Shown in pieces: positions 1 through 7,501 of a stretch of 11,477 nt of DNA; the first letter of the stretch is position 1; each line of letters opens with the position of its first letter. Location of the stretch: contig JARBUQ010000082.1 of assembly GCA_029239545.1 (NCBI GenBank), positions 1 to 11,477 on the forward strand, read 5' to 3'. The position numbers were made by a program, and so were the translations under genes. Source of the DNA: Paenibacillus sp. GTDB lineage: Bacteria; Bacillota; Bacilli; Paenibacillales; NBRC-103111. The notes below the pieces were generated by a model, which had not been told where the DNA came from, searched no databases, and saw only the letters and a program-made list of their open reading frames with translations.

Positions 1-409
1 GGTGAAACGAGCTGGCAAGCATGTATTTATATATATGGATTTCTTTGAAGGGTTCACATCCGACAAAAGCGGGGTTGATTACGTGGCCCGGCATATTCGA
101 CCGACCGGTATTATTTCTGCAAGGAGCAGCTTGATTACAGCCGCTAAGGAAATGAGACTACTCGCAATCCAGCGCCTATTCTTGATCGACCATGATGCGG
201 TATTGCGGGGAGTTGAGTTGGTGGAACAAAACCAACCGGATGCGATCGAAGTCATGCCGGGGATTATGCCAAGAATAATAGCGGAAATTACGAACCTGAC
301 CATGCTTCCGATCATCGCGGGAGGGTTGGTAGGCAGCCAGAATGAGATTGATGAAGGGTTGAAAGCCGGAGCTTTGGCTGTTTCCGTAACAGCGGCCGAT
401 CTCTGGTAG
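1..409 (+). CDS. glpP: Glycerol uptake operon antiterminator GlpP, 3' part (5' end outside window)
   Basis: GlpP is a cytoplasmic RNA-binding regulator. With glycerol-3-phosphate bound, it prevents premature termination in the leaders of glycerol catabolic operons (known from Bacillus subtilis). The 135 visible residues match the GlpP fold: IRPTGIISARS near residue 32, AIQRLFLID near 55, EVMPGIMP near 82, IAGGLV near 104 and KAGALAVS near 120. The family is about 190 residues and the similarity begins at the first visible codon, so roughly 50 N-terminal residues lie upstream. The GTG at position 2 is therefore an internal valine, not a start. The reading frame begins at base 2. The gene ends in TAG and is followed 25 bases later by a terminator, so it closes its transcript. 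Glycerol genes such as glpF, glpK or glpD may lie outside the window, but this cannot be seen. Confidence 0.93.
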   Translation, partial: VKRAGKHVFIYMDFFEGFTSDKSGVDYVARHIRPTGIISARSSLITAAKEMRLLAIQRLFLIDHDAVLRGVELVEQNQPDAIEVMPGIMPRIIAEITNLTMLPIIAGGLVGSQNEIDEGLKAGALAVSVTAADLW

Positions 410-433
410 GAGGATAAAACTTATCGGAGATTT

Positions 434-479
434 AAAAAGGACTGCAATCGGTCTTAAGGGACCAACGGCAGCCTTTTTT
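434..479. terminator. Bidirectional intrinsic terminator between glpP and the importer operon
   Basis: The outer stem pairs AAAAAGG-a-CTGC (434-445, one bulged A) with GCAGCCTTTTTT (468-479). An inner hairpin GGTCTTAAGGGACC lies at 450-463. The plus-strand reading ends in six Ts and terminates glpP. The minus-strand reading ends in five Ts after GCAGTCC and can terminate the convergent importer operon, whose last stop codon is at 563. Confidence 0.85.
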
Positions 480-562
480 CATCGAACATACTTGACGTAT
501 CTTCAAGATTAGGGATTAAATTTGAAATTTCTGGCGCTTCTCACTTATCTAAAAGAGCTGCT

Positions 563-2164
563 TTATTTCCACTCACCGCTAATATTGCCTGCTTTCAAAC
601 CATCATTCACTTCTTTGATCATCTGGGCGCCGCCTTTGTCTTTCCACTCTTTGACGAGCTTATCCCAGTCGGAGAATGGACGCTGGCCGTAGATCATCTT
701 GGTTTGTTCTTCGTACATGTACTTCCAGAGGTCTGCTTCCTTGGTTAGGCGGGTTTCGGAGAACACGGCCACAACCGGATTGAAGTAATGCTTCGTATCG
801 GTATGCATGTCCTCGAATTTCTCTGCAGCTGCCTTTAGAATCGGCACCTTATAGTTTTTTGAATACTCGTTAGCCGCATCGCTTGGCGCCCATCCGGAGC
901 TGTCCGGGTAATAGTCGGACGGCTTCAACCCTTTTTCATTGCTTTCGAGCTTTAACTGACCGTTCTCGACTTTATAGCCGGATCCGTCTTTCCCGTTCAG
1001 CCAATCGAAGTCCTTGTTGCTTGGATTCCGTTGGTCGATCGTATAGAATTTCCGTCCGAAGTTGAGAAATTCCAGGATGCGCTGCAGCTTTTCCGGATCT
1101 TTGGCAAGCTTGGCGTTCAACATTGTAACTCCGGAGAAGCCTTGACCGGAGGTGTAGCCTTGCGAGCCGTCAGGTGCTTTGAATGGTGGAATTGGTTCCA
1201 TTACCGCATTTGGAGCGATATCGGACAAAGCCTGGGAACTTGTTTCGTTCATCCCTTTTGGCGTGCCGATAAAGATACCTGCTTTTCCGCCGTAGTATTC
1301 GTTGTTCGTTTGTCCCCAGTTCGTGACGGCAAAATCAGGGGTTGCCGCTCCTTGCTTGTAAAGATCGGCTAACCACATCAACAGCTCTTTGCGTGTTTCG
1401 GTAATAATACCTGGAACGATGTTTCCATCGGCATCCTTATGATACCAAGCGAGGAAATCCCAATAAGCGCCCATAGAGTACGGCGGATTAATATTGGACG
1501 ACATGGCGAGTCCGTAGGTGTCCTTCTTTCCGTTCTTGTCGGGATCATTGTTTGTAAAAGCTAGTGCAACTGCTTTTAATTCATCGTAGCTCGTTGGCAT
1601 CTTCAAGCCCAGGTTATCGAGCCAGTCCTTGCGAATCATTGGCGTAAGGGCGTAGTTCACTGGGGAGTACCGAGGAATCCCGTACATTTTGCCGTCCACC
1701 ATGACCGACTTCTTGATATTATCCGGAATGAGCTTGAAGCTCTCGTATTGGCTCATAAATTCGTCTATCGGCAGGAACGCGCCTTGTTTCGCCCATTTGG
1801 TGTAGTTCGCATCCTGATGATTTTCCAAAGTTATAATGTCGGGAAGCTCTCCGGATGCTACAACTGCGCTTAATTTTTGCAAATAATCGCTTACGACCAC
1901 AATTTGCGGCTTGTAGTCAATATTGAACTTCTCATTGATAAGCTCGATTCCTTTACCGCTCGTTGCCGGAACGTTTCCAGCATAGCGGTAATCGATGGAC
2001 GTAACAGTGAACTTTTTGGACATGTCGCCTGTTGTGGTCCCTTGTGCTGCACTTGGTGTTGGCTCTGTTGTCTTATCGCCGGTACCGCTGTTCGAACAAG
2101 CTGCCAGCATACTGACTGATAATAAGATGGCCGCTGATGAAGCAGCTAATTTTTTAACTTTCAT
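563..2164 (-). CDS. Carbohydrate ABC importer, extracellular solute-binding lipoprotein
   Basis: This is the substrate-capture component of a sugar ABC importer. It is anchored in the outer leaflet of the membrane and delivers ligand to the two permeases encoded just upstream. The N-terminus is a lipoprotein signal: basic MKVKK, a hydrophobic stretch, then lipobox LAAC with the lipidated cysteine at residue 23. A Ser/Thr/Pro/Gly-rich linker follows to about residue 50. The mature part (533 residues in total) resembles the large family-1 solute-binding proteins of the LplA/YtcQ/LipO type that accompany YteP/YtcP permeases and often carry plant or microbial oligosaccharides. The frame stays open to 2251, but I chose the ATG at 2164 because GGAGGGG (2173-2179) lies 8 bases upstream and the signal peptide starts there. 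It is the last gene of the operon, 83 bases after the permease stop. The exact ligand cannot be read from sequence. Confidence 0.93.
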   Translation of the reverse strand: MKVKKLAASSAAILLSVSMLAACSNSGTGDKTTEPTPSAAQGTTTGDMSKKFTVTSIDYRYAGNVPATSGKGIELINEKFNIDYKPQIVVVSDYLQKLSAVVASGELPDIITLENHQDANYTKWAKQGAFLPIDEFMSQYESFKLIPDNIKKSVMVDGKMYGIPRYSPVNYALTPMIRKDWLDNLGLKMPTSYDELKAVALAFTNNDPDKNGKKDTYGLAMSSNINPPYSMGAYWDFLAWYHKDADGNIVPGIITETRKELLMWLADLYKQGAATPDFAVTNWGQTNNEYYGGKAGIFIGTPKGMNETSSQALSDIAPNAVMEPIPPFKAPDGSQGYTSGQGFSGVTMLNAKLAKDPEKLQRILEFLNFGRKFYTIDQRNPSNKDFDWLNGKDGSGYKVENGQLKLESNEKGLKPSDYYPDSSGWAPSDAANEYSKNYKVPILKAAAEKFEDMHTDTKHYFNPVVAVFSETRLTKEADLWKYMYEEQTKMIYGQRPFSDWDKLVKEWKDKGGAQMIKEVNDGLKAGNISGEWK

Positions 2165-2247
2165 TGACTGTTCCCCTCCATTATTAAAAAATACCAAATT
2201 CCAAGACGATGGATCAATAAAGCTGGATTGCTCGGGTACTGGGATGA

Positions 2248-3117
2248 TCACCCCTTGACCGATCCGAGCATCACCCCCTTGGCAAAATGCTTTTGCAGAA
2301 ACGGATAAACAATCAAGATCGGGATGGTCGCCACTAGAATGGCCGCCATCTGCACCGTTTCCGCAGGAGGAGCATGCTCTGTAAGCATCCCGAGCGCTGT
2401 ATTCGGCTCGTTAATGACGACCATCTGCCGGAGTATGACCTGGACAGGCCAGTCGGCTGGATCATTTAAGTACAGAACCCCTGTGAAATAGTTGTTCCAG
2501 TGAGCCACCGCATAGAATAGCCCAAAAGTGGCAAGCGCCGGTTTGGAGAGCGGAAGAATTATTTTCAGGAACGTCTGGATGTCATTTGCCCCGTCGATCG
2601 TGGCCGCCTCATTCAATTCGTGAGGAATATTTTTGAAAAACTGGCGCATGACGATCAAGTTGTAAGGACTAATCGCGACCGGCAGTATTAGTGCCCAAAA
2701 TGTATTGAGCAACCCGGTTTCTTTGACGACAAGATAGGTCGGGATCATCCCCGCTGTGAACAGAAGGGAGAATACTACGAGAAACATCATCGCCTTTTGT
2801 CCGACAACAGGTCTCGACAATGTATAAGCTAAGGTTGCCGTACAGAGCAAGTTGACGAACGTGCCGATGGCTGTTATTTTCACCGTTACCCCTATGGACT
2901 GAATAAACGATTTGGAGCTGAAGATATACTCATACGCTGTTGTCACCCATTGTTTGGGAAAGAAAAGGAAGCTGCTCTGCAGGAAATCCTTGTATGTCGA
3001 GAATGACACGCTGATGACATACAGAAACGGAAACACCATGGCGCAAGCAACCAGAACCAGTAGGGAATAGTTAACGAGTGAGAAGAAGGAGAAAGATACT
3101 TTCTTTTTGTGAGGCAT
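2248..3117 (-). CDS. Carbohydrate ABC importer permease, YtcP/LplC type
   Basis: This is one of the two membrane subunits forming the translocation path of the sugar importer. The 289 residues are close to the usual family size. A hydrophobic segment at about 13-37 follows a basic N-terminus, with further membrane segments near 80-100, 110-132, 138-156, 195-210 and 255-275. The EAA loop that docks the ATPase is clear: E170-A171-A172, G176, I186, L188-P189. The C-terminus, FAKGVMLGSVKG, is typical of the subfamily. The start ATG (3117-3115) overlaps the upstream permease stop as TAATG, which implies translational coupling, and it has GGAGGG 9 bases upstream inside that gene. Homologues include B. 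subtilis YtcP and LplC. Many paralogues exist in Paenibacillus, so I give no gene symbol. Confidence 0.94.
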   Translation of the reverse strand: MPHKKKVSFSFFSLVNYSLLVLVACAMVFPFLYVISVSFSTYKDFLQSSFLFFPKQWVTTAYEYIFSSKSFIQSIGVTVKITAIGTFVNLLCTATLAYTLSRPVVGQKAMMFLVVFSLLFTAGMIPTYLVVKETGLLNTFWALILPVAISPYNLIVMRQFFKNIPHELNEAATIDGANDIQTFLKIILPLSKPALATFGLFYAVAHWNNYFTGVLYLNDPADWPVQVILRQMVVINEPNTALGMLTEHAPPAETVQMAAILVATIPILIVYPFLQKHFAKGVMLGSVKG

Positions 3118-4079
3118 TAGTAGATTCCCTCCTCGCCGAAACGTTTAGCCAAAAAGTTGGCGCTCATTACTAGAACAAACCCGACGAACCCTTTGAACAG
3201 ACCGACTGCCGTAGCGAAGCTGTAGTCGGATTGGACAATGCCTCGCTGGAACACATAGGTGTCGAGCACTTCGCCAACCTCTCGGTTGAACGGGTTCAGC
3301 ATGAGGAATATTTGCTCGAATCCGACGTCCATTACGTTTCCTAATCGAAGAATTAACAGAACAATAATCGTGCTGCGGATCGCTGGGAGCGTAATATGCC
3401 AGATTTGACGGTATCGATTGGCACCGTCTACAATGGCTGCTTCGTACAACTGCGGGTTGACGCCTGCGAGGGCAGCCAGGAAGATGATTGTGCCCCAGCC
3501 AACTTCCTTCCACACTACTTGCGCGATCAGCAGCGGTTTGAAGAAGGCAGGATCTGTCAGCCAAGGAGTTGCGCTCCATCCGAACACATCTTGCAGGAAA
3601 TGATTGACCAACCCTTCGCCTTTCAGAAAGATAACACAGATGCCGACAACTACGACCCAGGACAGGAAGTGCGGCAAATAAATAAGCGACTGAACGAGCC
3701 GCTTGAACAAGTTGCTGCGAACTTCATTCAGCATCAAGGCGAGCAGGATCGGAGCGGGAAAGGCAAATATGATCTGCAGAAGCGAGATGTTCAGGGTGTT
3801 CCACAACACAACCAGCACCTCTTTGTTCTCGAAGATCGCATAAAAATTGTTTAAGCCGACCCAAGGGCTGCTGTACATTCCTTTGAAAGGGTTAAAATCA
3901 TTGAAAGCCAGAACAAGCCCGAACATTGGAACGTACTTATAGAGAATAAAGTACACGATACCCGGCAAAGCGATCAGCAACAAATACCGGTCTCTCCACA
4001 AGCGTTGTCCGAATGAGTGATTTCTTTTTCGCGCGGCATTGGTGGTGCCGGGCAAAGATTTAGCCATAGACGTTTTCAT
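3117..4079 (-). CDS. Carbohydrate ABC importer permease, YteP/LplB type
   Basis: This is the first gene of the importer operon and the partner membrane subunit of the YtcP-type permease. Its 320 residues match the LplB/YteP subfamily length. A basic N-terminus (to about residue 31) precedes the first membrane segment (32-50). The conserved stretch YKYVPMFGLVLAFNDFNP follows, and the EAA motif is intact: E213-A214-A215, G219, I229, L231-P232. The start is slightly uncertain. The ATG at 4079 has AGGGG 7 bases upstream and AGAGG directly abutting it. A second in-frame ATG at 4067 would lose only four residues and would place AGAGG 12 bases upstream. No ATPase gene is present, as is usual for this group, which is known to share an MsmX-type ATPase encoded elsewhere. 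Confidence 0.94.
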   Translation of the reverse strand: MKTSMAKSLPGTTNAARKRNHSFGQRLWRDRYLLLIALPGIVYFILYKYVPMFGLVLAFNDFNPFKGMYSSPWVGLNNFYAIFENKEVLVVLWNTLNISLLQIIFAFPAPILLALMLNEVRSNLFKRLVQSLIYLPHFLSWVVVVGICVIFLKGEGLVNHFLQDVFGWSATPWLTDPAFFKPLLIAQVVWKEVGWGTIIFLAALAGVNPQLYEAAIVDGANRYRQIWHITLPAIRSTIIVLLILRLGNVMDVGFEQIFLMLNPFNREVGEVLDTYVFQRGIVQSDYSFATAVGLFKGFVGFVLVMSANFLAKRFGEEGIY

Positions 4080-4128
4080 CCTCTAACCCCTATTCTCTCC
4101 AGTAGTAACGAAACTGAATGATGCAGTT

Positions 4129-4174
4129 TGGAACATATATTCAGAATGGTAAGCTGTTAAGAAGAATTGTTCCA
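4129..4174. promoter_or_regulatory. Inverted repeat bracketing the proximal importer promoter, putative operator
   Basis: TGGAACA (4129-4135) and its exact complement TGTTCCA (4168-4174) are separated by 32 bases. Each arm also has a nearby ATTC/GAAT extension, offset by three bases between arms. The arms sit just outside, or overlapping, the -35 and -10 hexamers of the proximal promoter. This position would suit the neighbouring AraC-type regulator. A 7-base match over this distance could arise by chance, so the call is tentative. Confidence 0.35.
4132..4160 (-). promoter_or_regulatory. Candidate proximal sigma-A promoter of the importer operon
   Basis: On the minus strand, TTAACA (4155-4160) and TATGTT (4132-4137) are separated by 17 bases. 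That gives 5/6 and 4/6 matches to the -35 and -10 consensus. Transcription would start near 4125, giving a leader of about 45 bases before the permease ATG. The -10 overlaps one arm of an inverted repeat. Confidence 0.45.
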
Positions 4175-4193
4175 TAGTGGATCGTGCAGCGCA

Positions 4194-4222
4194 ATTATCA
4201 CTTGCCTGCACCCGTATTGCAA
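4194..4222 (-). promoter_or_regulatory. Candidate distal sigma-A promoter of the importer operon
   Basis: On the minus strand, TTGCAA (4217-4222) and GATAAT (4194-4199) are separated by 17 bases, with 4/6 and 5/6 consensus matches. It lies downstream of the regulator's terminator and would give a leader of about 110 bases containing the TGGAACA/TGTTCCA repeat. It is an alternative, or an addition, to the proximal promoter. Confidence 0.45.
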
Positions 4223-4247
4223 AAGATAACGATCCGCATGAAATGAT

Positions 4248-4272
4248 AAAAAGCCCCTGGAATGCCAGGAGC
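4248..4272 (-). terminator. Intrinsic terminator of the AraC-type regulator gene
   Basis: Read on the minus strand, GCTCCTGG, loop CATT and CCAGGGGC form an 8-position stem with one mismatch, followed by TTTTT. It starts about 50 bases after the regulator's stop codon (4325). It separates the regulator transcript from the importer operon, which therefore needs its own promoter. Confidence 0.8.
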
Positions 4273-4324
4273 TGCGCAGGTTTGGCGTATGCGGTTTGTG
4301 ATGGAAGAAGCTTCAGCAGAGCAG

Positions 4325-6601
4325 CTAATCGCGAATGCTTTTGCGGTACTGGCCAGGAGGCATGGTCGTGATTTGCTTGAAGATCCTGTTGAAATTGGTG
4401 ACCGACGTGTAGCGAAGCCGCTCAGCTATTTCCTTGATCGGCATTTCTGTATGGGCAAGCCATTCCTTTGCTTGCTCCATACGAATGTGGATGAGGTAAT
4501 CCCCAAACGGCGAAGAAGTCTCTTCTTTGAAAAAACGGCTCAGTTGCGTAGGAGACACCCGAAGCGCTTCAGCTACCTGCTGTAAGGACAAGTCCGACTC
4601 GATATTTTCTTGAATGAACAACAAGGCTTGCTTGACGATCTTAGTTTGCTTCGGAAGGTTCGCCTCCTCCAGCACTTGGATTACGGTAGGGAACACGGTC
4701 TCCTCAAACCAGCCCTTCACTTCCTGAAGAGAAGTCATAGCATACAATTCTTTGTACAAGTCGATTTGATAGTAAGTGTCGGAATGCTGTCCCCATTGCT
4801 GCAGTAAAATATCGATTTCGCCAAGCATATAAGCGAACAAGCCCAGCACCGTCTCGGAATTATGCACATACTGCGGTACAAAATTGATCGTCTGAGCCAG
4901 ATGTTCCTTGGCTTCCGCAAGATCGCCCATTGCCAAGCTCTTCACGATCTTCTTCTGCCAAGTGACGAGCGATTGGCCGGACTGTCTGACGGAAGGGACA
5001 ATTGCGTCCTTGGAAATAATGACATTATGCCCAAGCAGAAGACGGTAACCCAGCAATTCAGTCGCCTCTTGATAAGCATCGCTGATGCTGCGGTATTCTT
5101 TACGGGCGGTGCTGACGGAGACCGTAACCGAGAAGTGGAATAACTCCCTTACTTTCATGCGGAACTGCTCAGCAATCTGTATGATTTCCCTGTCCGTTGT
5201 ATCGCTTGTTTTGTCGACGCCTATAATAACGGCAACCTGGCCTGGCAGCGGAGTCAGCGTAATACAGGAGAATGATTCCTCGCATATTTCTTCAATCATT
5301 TTGCGCAGCGCATACATCATTAGAGAACGATCTTTATCACGGTACTCGTTCTGAAAGACGACATAACGATCCAAATCCACTAAGCAGACGTAGAACCAGT
5401 TACCTTGCAGAGGGAAGCCGTAATGTTCAGTTTTACGCCGTATTTCCTGCTCCGACATTTCCCCTCTAAGCATTTGCTGGAATACTGTCTCCTTAAGATA
5501 AGGCAATTGCTCGCTCAGCTCGCTCTTGAGCTTCTCGTTCGTTTTTACCATCTGCTGAATGAAGGAGTCCAATGCCTGCAGGCCGTCCGTCGGTCCTTGC
5601 GTGTTTTTCGACGGTTCGTTCGAGATTTTGTGCAGCAGCCGTTGAATCGGGTAATAAAGACGATTCGATCCGATTAACGAGACCAGCACCCATAGTAGGC
5701 TCAGGAATAAGACGACTCCCCATGTTAGCAATTGAATGGACTTCGCTTGGTGAGTTAAATCCTCAAGAGGTGTCATCGCGATATAAGTCCAGTTGTTAAA
5801 GGATGATTTCTGAACGGACGGACTGTAGGGAACCCCGTTTAAAGTAATCTGGTCTGTATGATCATCTGGCTGGGACCAGAACCTGTACAATTCGGATGAT
5901 TGTGTCAGCCGCGCTCCTAATTCCTCGGTATTAGAGCTCATGACGATATTGCCCTTGTCGTCAATGACAAGCAGCTGCCGGTTGCCTCCCAGCTGAACGC
6001 GGTCGAATAAGCCGGTAAGCTTGTCGGAAGATACATGGAGTACCAATGTACAATCAGCTGTATCAGAATAATTGGCGGGAACTGGACGAAGGAGAATAAG
6101 ATCGTTCACGCCTGGATTGCTGTTTGGCGGTATAACGACAGCCGAATTGTATTTGGTCGTGCTTTTTTTTACCACATCGTAATAAATAAAAGCTGTATCG
6201 TTAATATAACCGTAACGGGTAGAATATACTTTGCCGGTTTGATTGAAGACGAGTGAAACATCGTAAGGAATATCCGATAAACTGCGCTGCCGTTGAATCG
6301 TATCGATCCCGGCGAAGATCTGGGACAGGTTTTGCTGAGGATTCGTCTTAACGGCCTCCTCGAGTACGGCATTGGTCGCCAGTTGCAGGGAGTTTCGCTC
6401 TAATGTTTGCAGAAAGCTATCAATCTGATACTGAATTTGGGCGAGGATGATCTGGTGATTGTGATCGACCTCTTTTTGCACCATTTTGGCAGCGAATAAT
6501 GACGAGAACATTCCAAGCAGGATAACCGGAACGATGCTCATCAGCAGGACGAAAAGAAATAACTTTCGTTTATATGTTGTTTGTTTTAGCCAGAATTGCA
6601 T
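4325..6601 (-). CDS. Membrane-anchored sensor/AraC-family transcriptional regulator, YesS/YtdP-like
   Basis: This is a one-polypeptide sensor and DNA-binding regulator. It has a short cytoplasmic N-terminus, TM1 at about 14-38, an extracytoplasmic cache-like sensor at about 40-288 and TM2 at about 291-312. A charged linker likely to be helical follows (about 340-370), then a middle cytoplasmic domain at about 370-540. The AraC/XylS double helix-turn-helix is at 655-755, with the first recognition region around SLQQVAEALRVSPTQLSRFF and the second around IKEIAERLRYTSVTNFNRIF. Its 758 residues resemble B. subtilis YesS and YtdP, large AraC proteins beside polysaccharide-uptake genes. The ATG at 6601 has AGGGG (6609-6613) 7 bases upstream. 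It lies directly behind the importer on the same strand, so it probably activates that operon in response to sugar. No kinase or receiver domain is visible. I found no convincing promoter in the 208-base divergent gap. Confidence 0.92.
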   Translation of the reverse strand: MQFWLKQTTYKRKLFLFVLLMSIVPVILLGMFSSLFAAKMVQKEVDHNHQIILAQIQYQIDSFLQTLERNSLQLATNAVLEEAVKTNPQQNLSQIFAGIDTIQRQRSLSDIPYDVSLVFNQTGKVYSTRYGYINDTAFIYYDVVKKSTTKYNSAVVIPPNSNPGVNDLILLRPVPANYSDTADCTLVLHVSSDKLTGLFDRVQLGGNRQLLVIDDKGNIVMSSNTEELGARLTQSSELYRFWSQPDDHTDQITLNGVPYSPSVQKSSFNNWTYIAMTPLEDLTHQAKSIQLLTWGVVLFLSLLWVLVSLIGSNRLYYPIQRLLHKISNEPSKNTQGPTDGLQALDSFIQQMVKTNEKLKSELSEQLPYLKETVFQQMLRGEMSEQEIRRKTEHYGFPLQGNWFYVCLVDLDRYVVFQNEYRDKDRSLMMYALRKMIEEICEESFSCITLTPLPGQVAVIIGVDKTSDTTDREIIQIAEQFRMKVRELFHFSVTVSVSTARKEYRSISDAYQEATELLGYRLLLGHNVIISKDAIVPSVRQSGQSLVTWQKKIVKSLAMGDLAEAKEHLAQTINFVPQYVHNSETVLGLFAYMLGEIDILLQQWGQHSDTYYQIDLYKELYAMTSLQEVKGWFEETVFPTVIQVLEEANLPKQTKIVKQALLFIQENIESDLSLQQVAEALRVSPTQLSRFFKEETSSPFGDYLIHIRMEQAKEWLAHTEMPIKEIAERLRYTSVTNFNRIFKQITTMPPGQYRKSIRD

Positions 6602-6725
6602 GTTCGGTCCCCTACGCTCTCTGTGTGTATGACTGTCTGTGGAAATCGATATGCCTAGTTTATCACATCGGGACAGCTTATGCGGGATTAGGCCCTGGAC
6701 AAGCGATCACGCAAAAGAGTTCATT

Positions 6726-6754
6726 TTGAAACAAGGAAAGCCAGCATGTAAAAT
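6726..6754 (+). promoter_or_regulatory. Candidate sigma-A promoter of the PAP2 gene
   Basis: TTGAAA (6726-6731) and TAAAAT (6749-6754) are spaced by 17 bases, with 4/6 and 5/6 consensus matches. The predicted start near 6761 gives a leader of about 50 bases before the PAP2 ATG at 6810. No further clear promoter was seen before the three following plus-strand genes. Confidence 0.6.
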
Positions 6755-6809
6755 CGAATGTAGACATATCAAGCCTTTGTAAAGGAATGAAAAGAAGGGG
6801 ACTATAGGA

Positions 6810-7454
6810 ATGAACCTGAAATTTCAATTAACAAGAGCGTTTGCCATAACCTTGCTGTTAGCAATCGGATTTGTTACGGTCGTATATCTGGTTGGCAGTC
6901 AACGGATTGCCAAGTTCGATGAGCTCCTTATTAATGCCGTGCAAGGGATGAAAACACCTGGACTGACTATAGTCATGAATGGATTTACTGTAATAGGCTC
7001 GGGCTACGTGGTTGCACTGATCGCTGTACTTTTGTGCTTGTTCCTGTACAAGGTGTTGGGGCATCGTCAGGAGCTGGTGTTATTCCTTGCTATTATTGGC
7101 GGATCGGCCATTCTGAATGTAATACTGAAGCTATTGTTCCACAGAGAACGACCCACTTTGCATAGAATGATTGAAGTAACAGGTTATAGTTTCCCGAGCG
7201 GGCATTCGATGGCATCCTTCGCTATGTACGGAGGGCTTACATATTTACTATGGCGGCACATATCCTCGACTTGGGGCAGAGCGCTACTTGTCTTGATAAG
7301 TGTGGTGTTTATTGTGTTCATCGGAGTGAGCAGAATTTATCTGGGTGTGCATTACCCGAGTGATGTGGTGGGAGGTTATCTTGCTAGCGGAACTTGGCTG
7401 GGTTTGTCGATCTGGGTATTCGAGCGGAGGAAAAACAAGCAATACACATTGTAA
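6810..7454 (+). CDS. PAP2-family membrane phosphatase
   Basis: This is an integral membrane phosphatase of the type-2 phosphatidic acid phosphatase superfamily. Members dephosphorylate lipid phosphates on the outer face of the membrane, for example undecaprenyl diphosphate (BcrC type) or phosphatidylglycerol phosphate (PgpB type). All three catalytic signatures are intact: K107...R114-P115, P129-S130-G131-H132, and S174-R175...H181...D185. His132 is expected to assist catalysis and His181 to be the phosphorylated nucleophile. About six membrane segments are visible, near 10-29, 62-80, 88-106, 134-148, 157-173 and 186-204, in 214 residues, a normal size. The ATG at 6810 has AAGGGG 9 bases upstream. 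The gene begins a plus-strand run that may be one transcript. The substrate cannot be fixed from sequence; YodM/PgpB-like is a fair guess. Confidence 0.93.
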   Translation: MNLKFQLTRAFAITLLLAIGFVTVVYLVGSQRIAKFDELLINAVQGMKTPGLTIVMNGFTVIGSGYVVALIAVLLCLFLYKVLGHRQELVLFLAIIGGSAILNVILKLLFHRERPTLHRMIEVTGYSFPSGHSMASFAMYGGLTYLLWRHISSTWGRALLVLISVVFIVFIGVSRIYLGVHYPSDVVGGYLASGTWLGLSIWVFERRKNKQYTL

Positions 7455-7501
7455 GCTAATAGCAAGATCGTAATACACCAATCCTCGGCGAGGTGATCCA
7501 G

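Noticed and set aside
2165..2251. 29-codon N-terminal extension of the solute-binding lipoprotein (start at 2251)
   Set aside because: The extension overlaps the permease stop and has no signal function. The ATG at 2164 has GGAGGGG and begins a perfect lipoprotein signal peptide.
3145..3579. 144-codon minus-strand frame inside the YteP-type permease gene
   Set aside because: It lies on the same strand in another frame of a well-supported permease, with an implausible Arg/Ser/Cys-rich composition.
3396..3854. 152-codon plus-strand frame opposite the YteP-type permease
   Set aside because: It is an antisense shadow of a strong coding region with no recognisable motifs or ribosome binding site.
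6639..6655. Catabolite-repression (cre) box resembling GGAAATCGATATGC upstream of the regulator
   Set aside because: It has three mismatches to the cre consensus at key positions, so it is not supportable.
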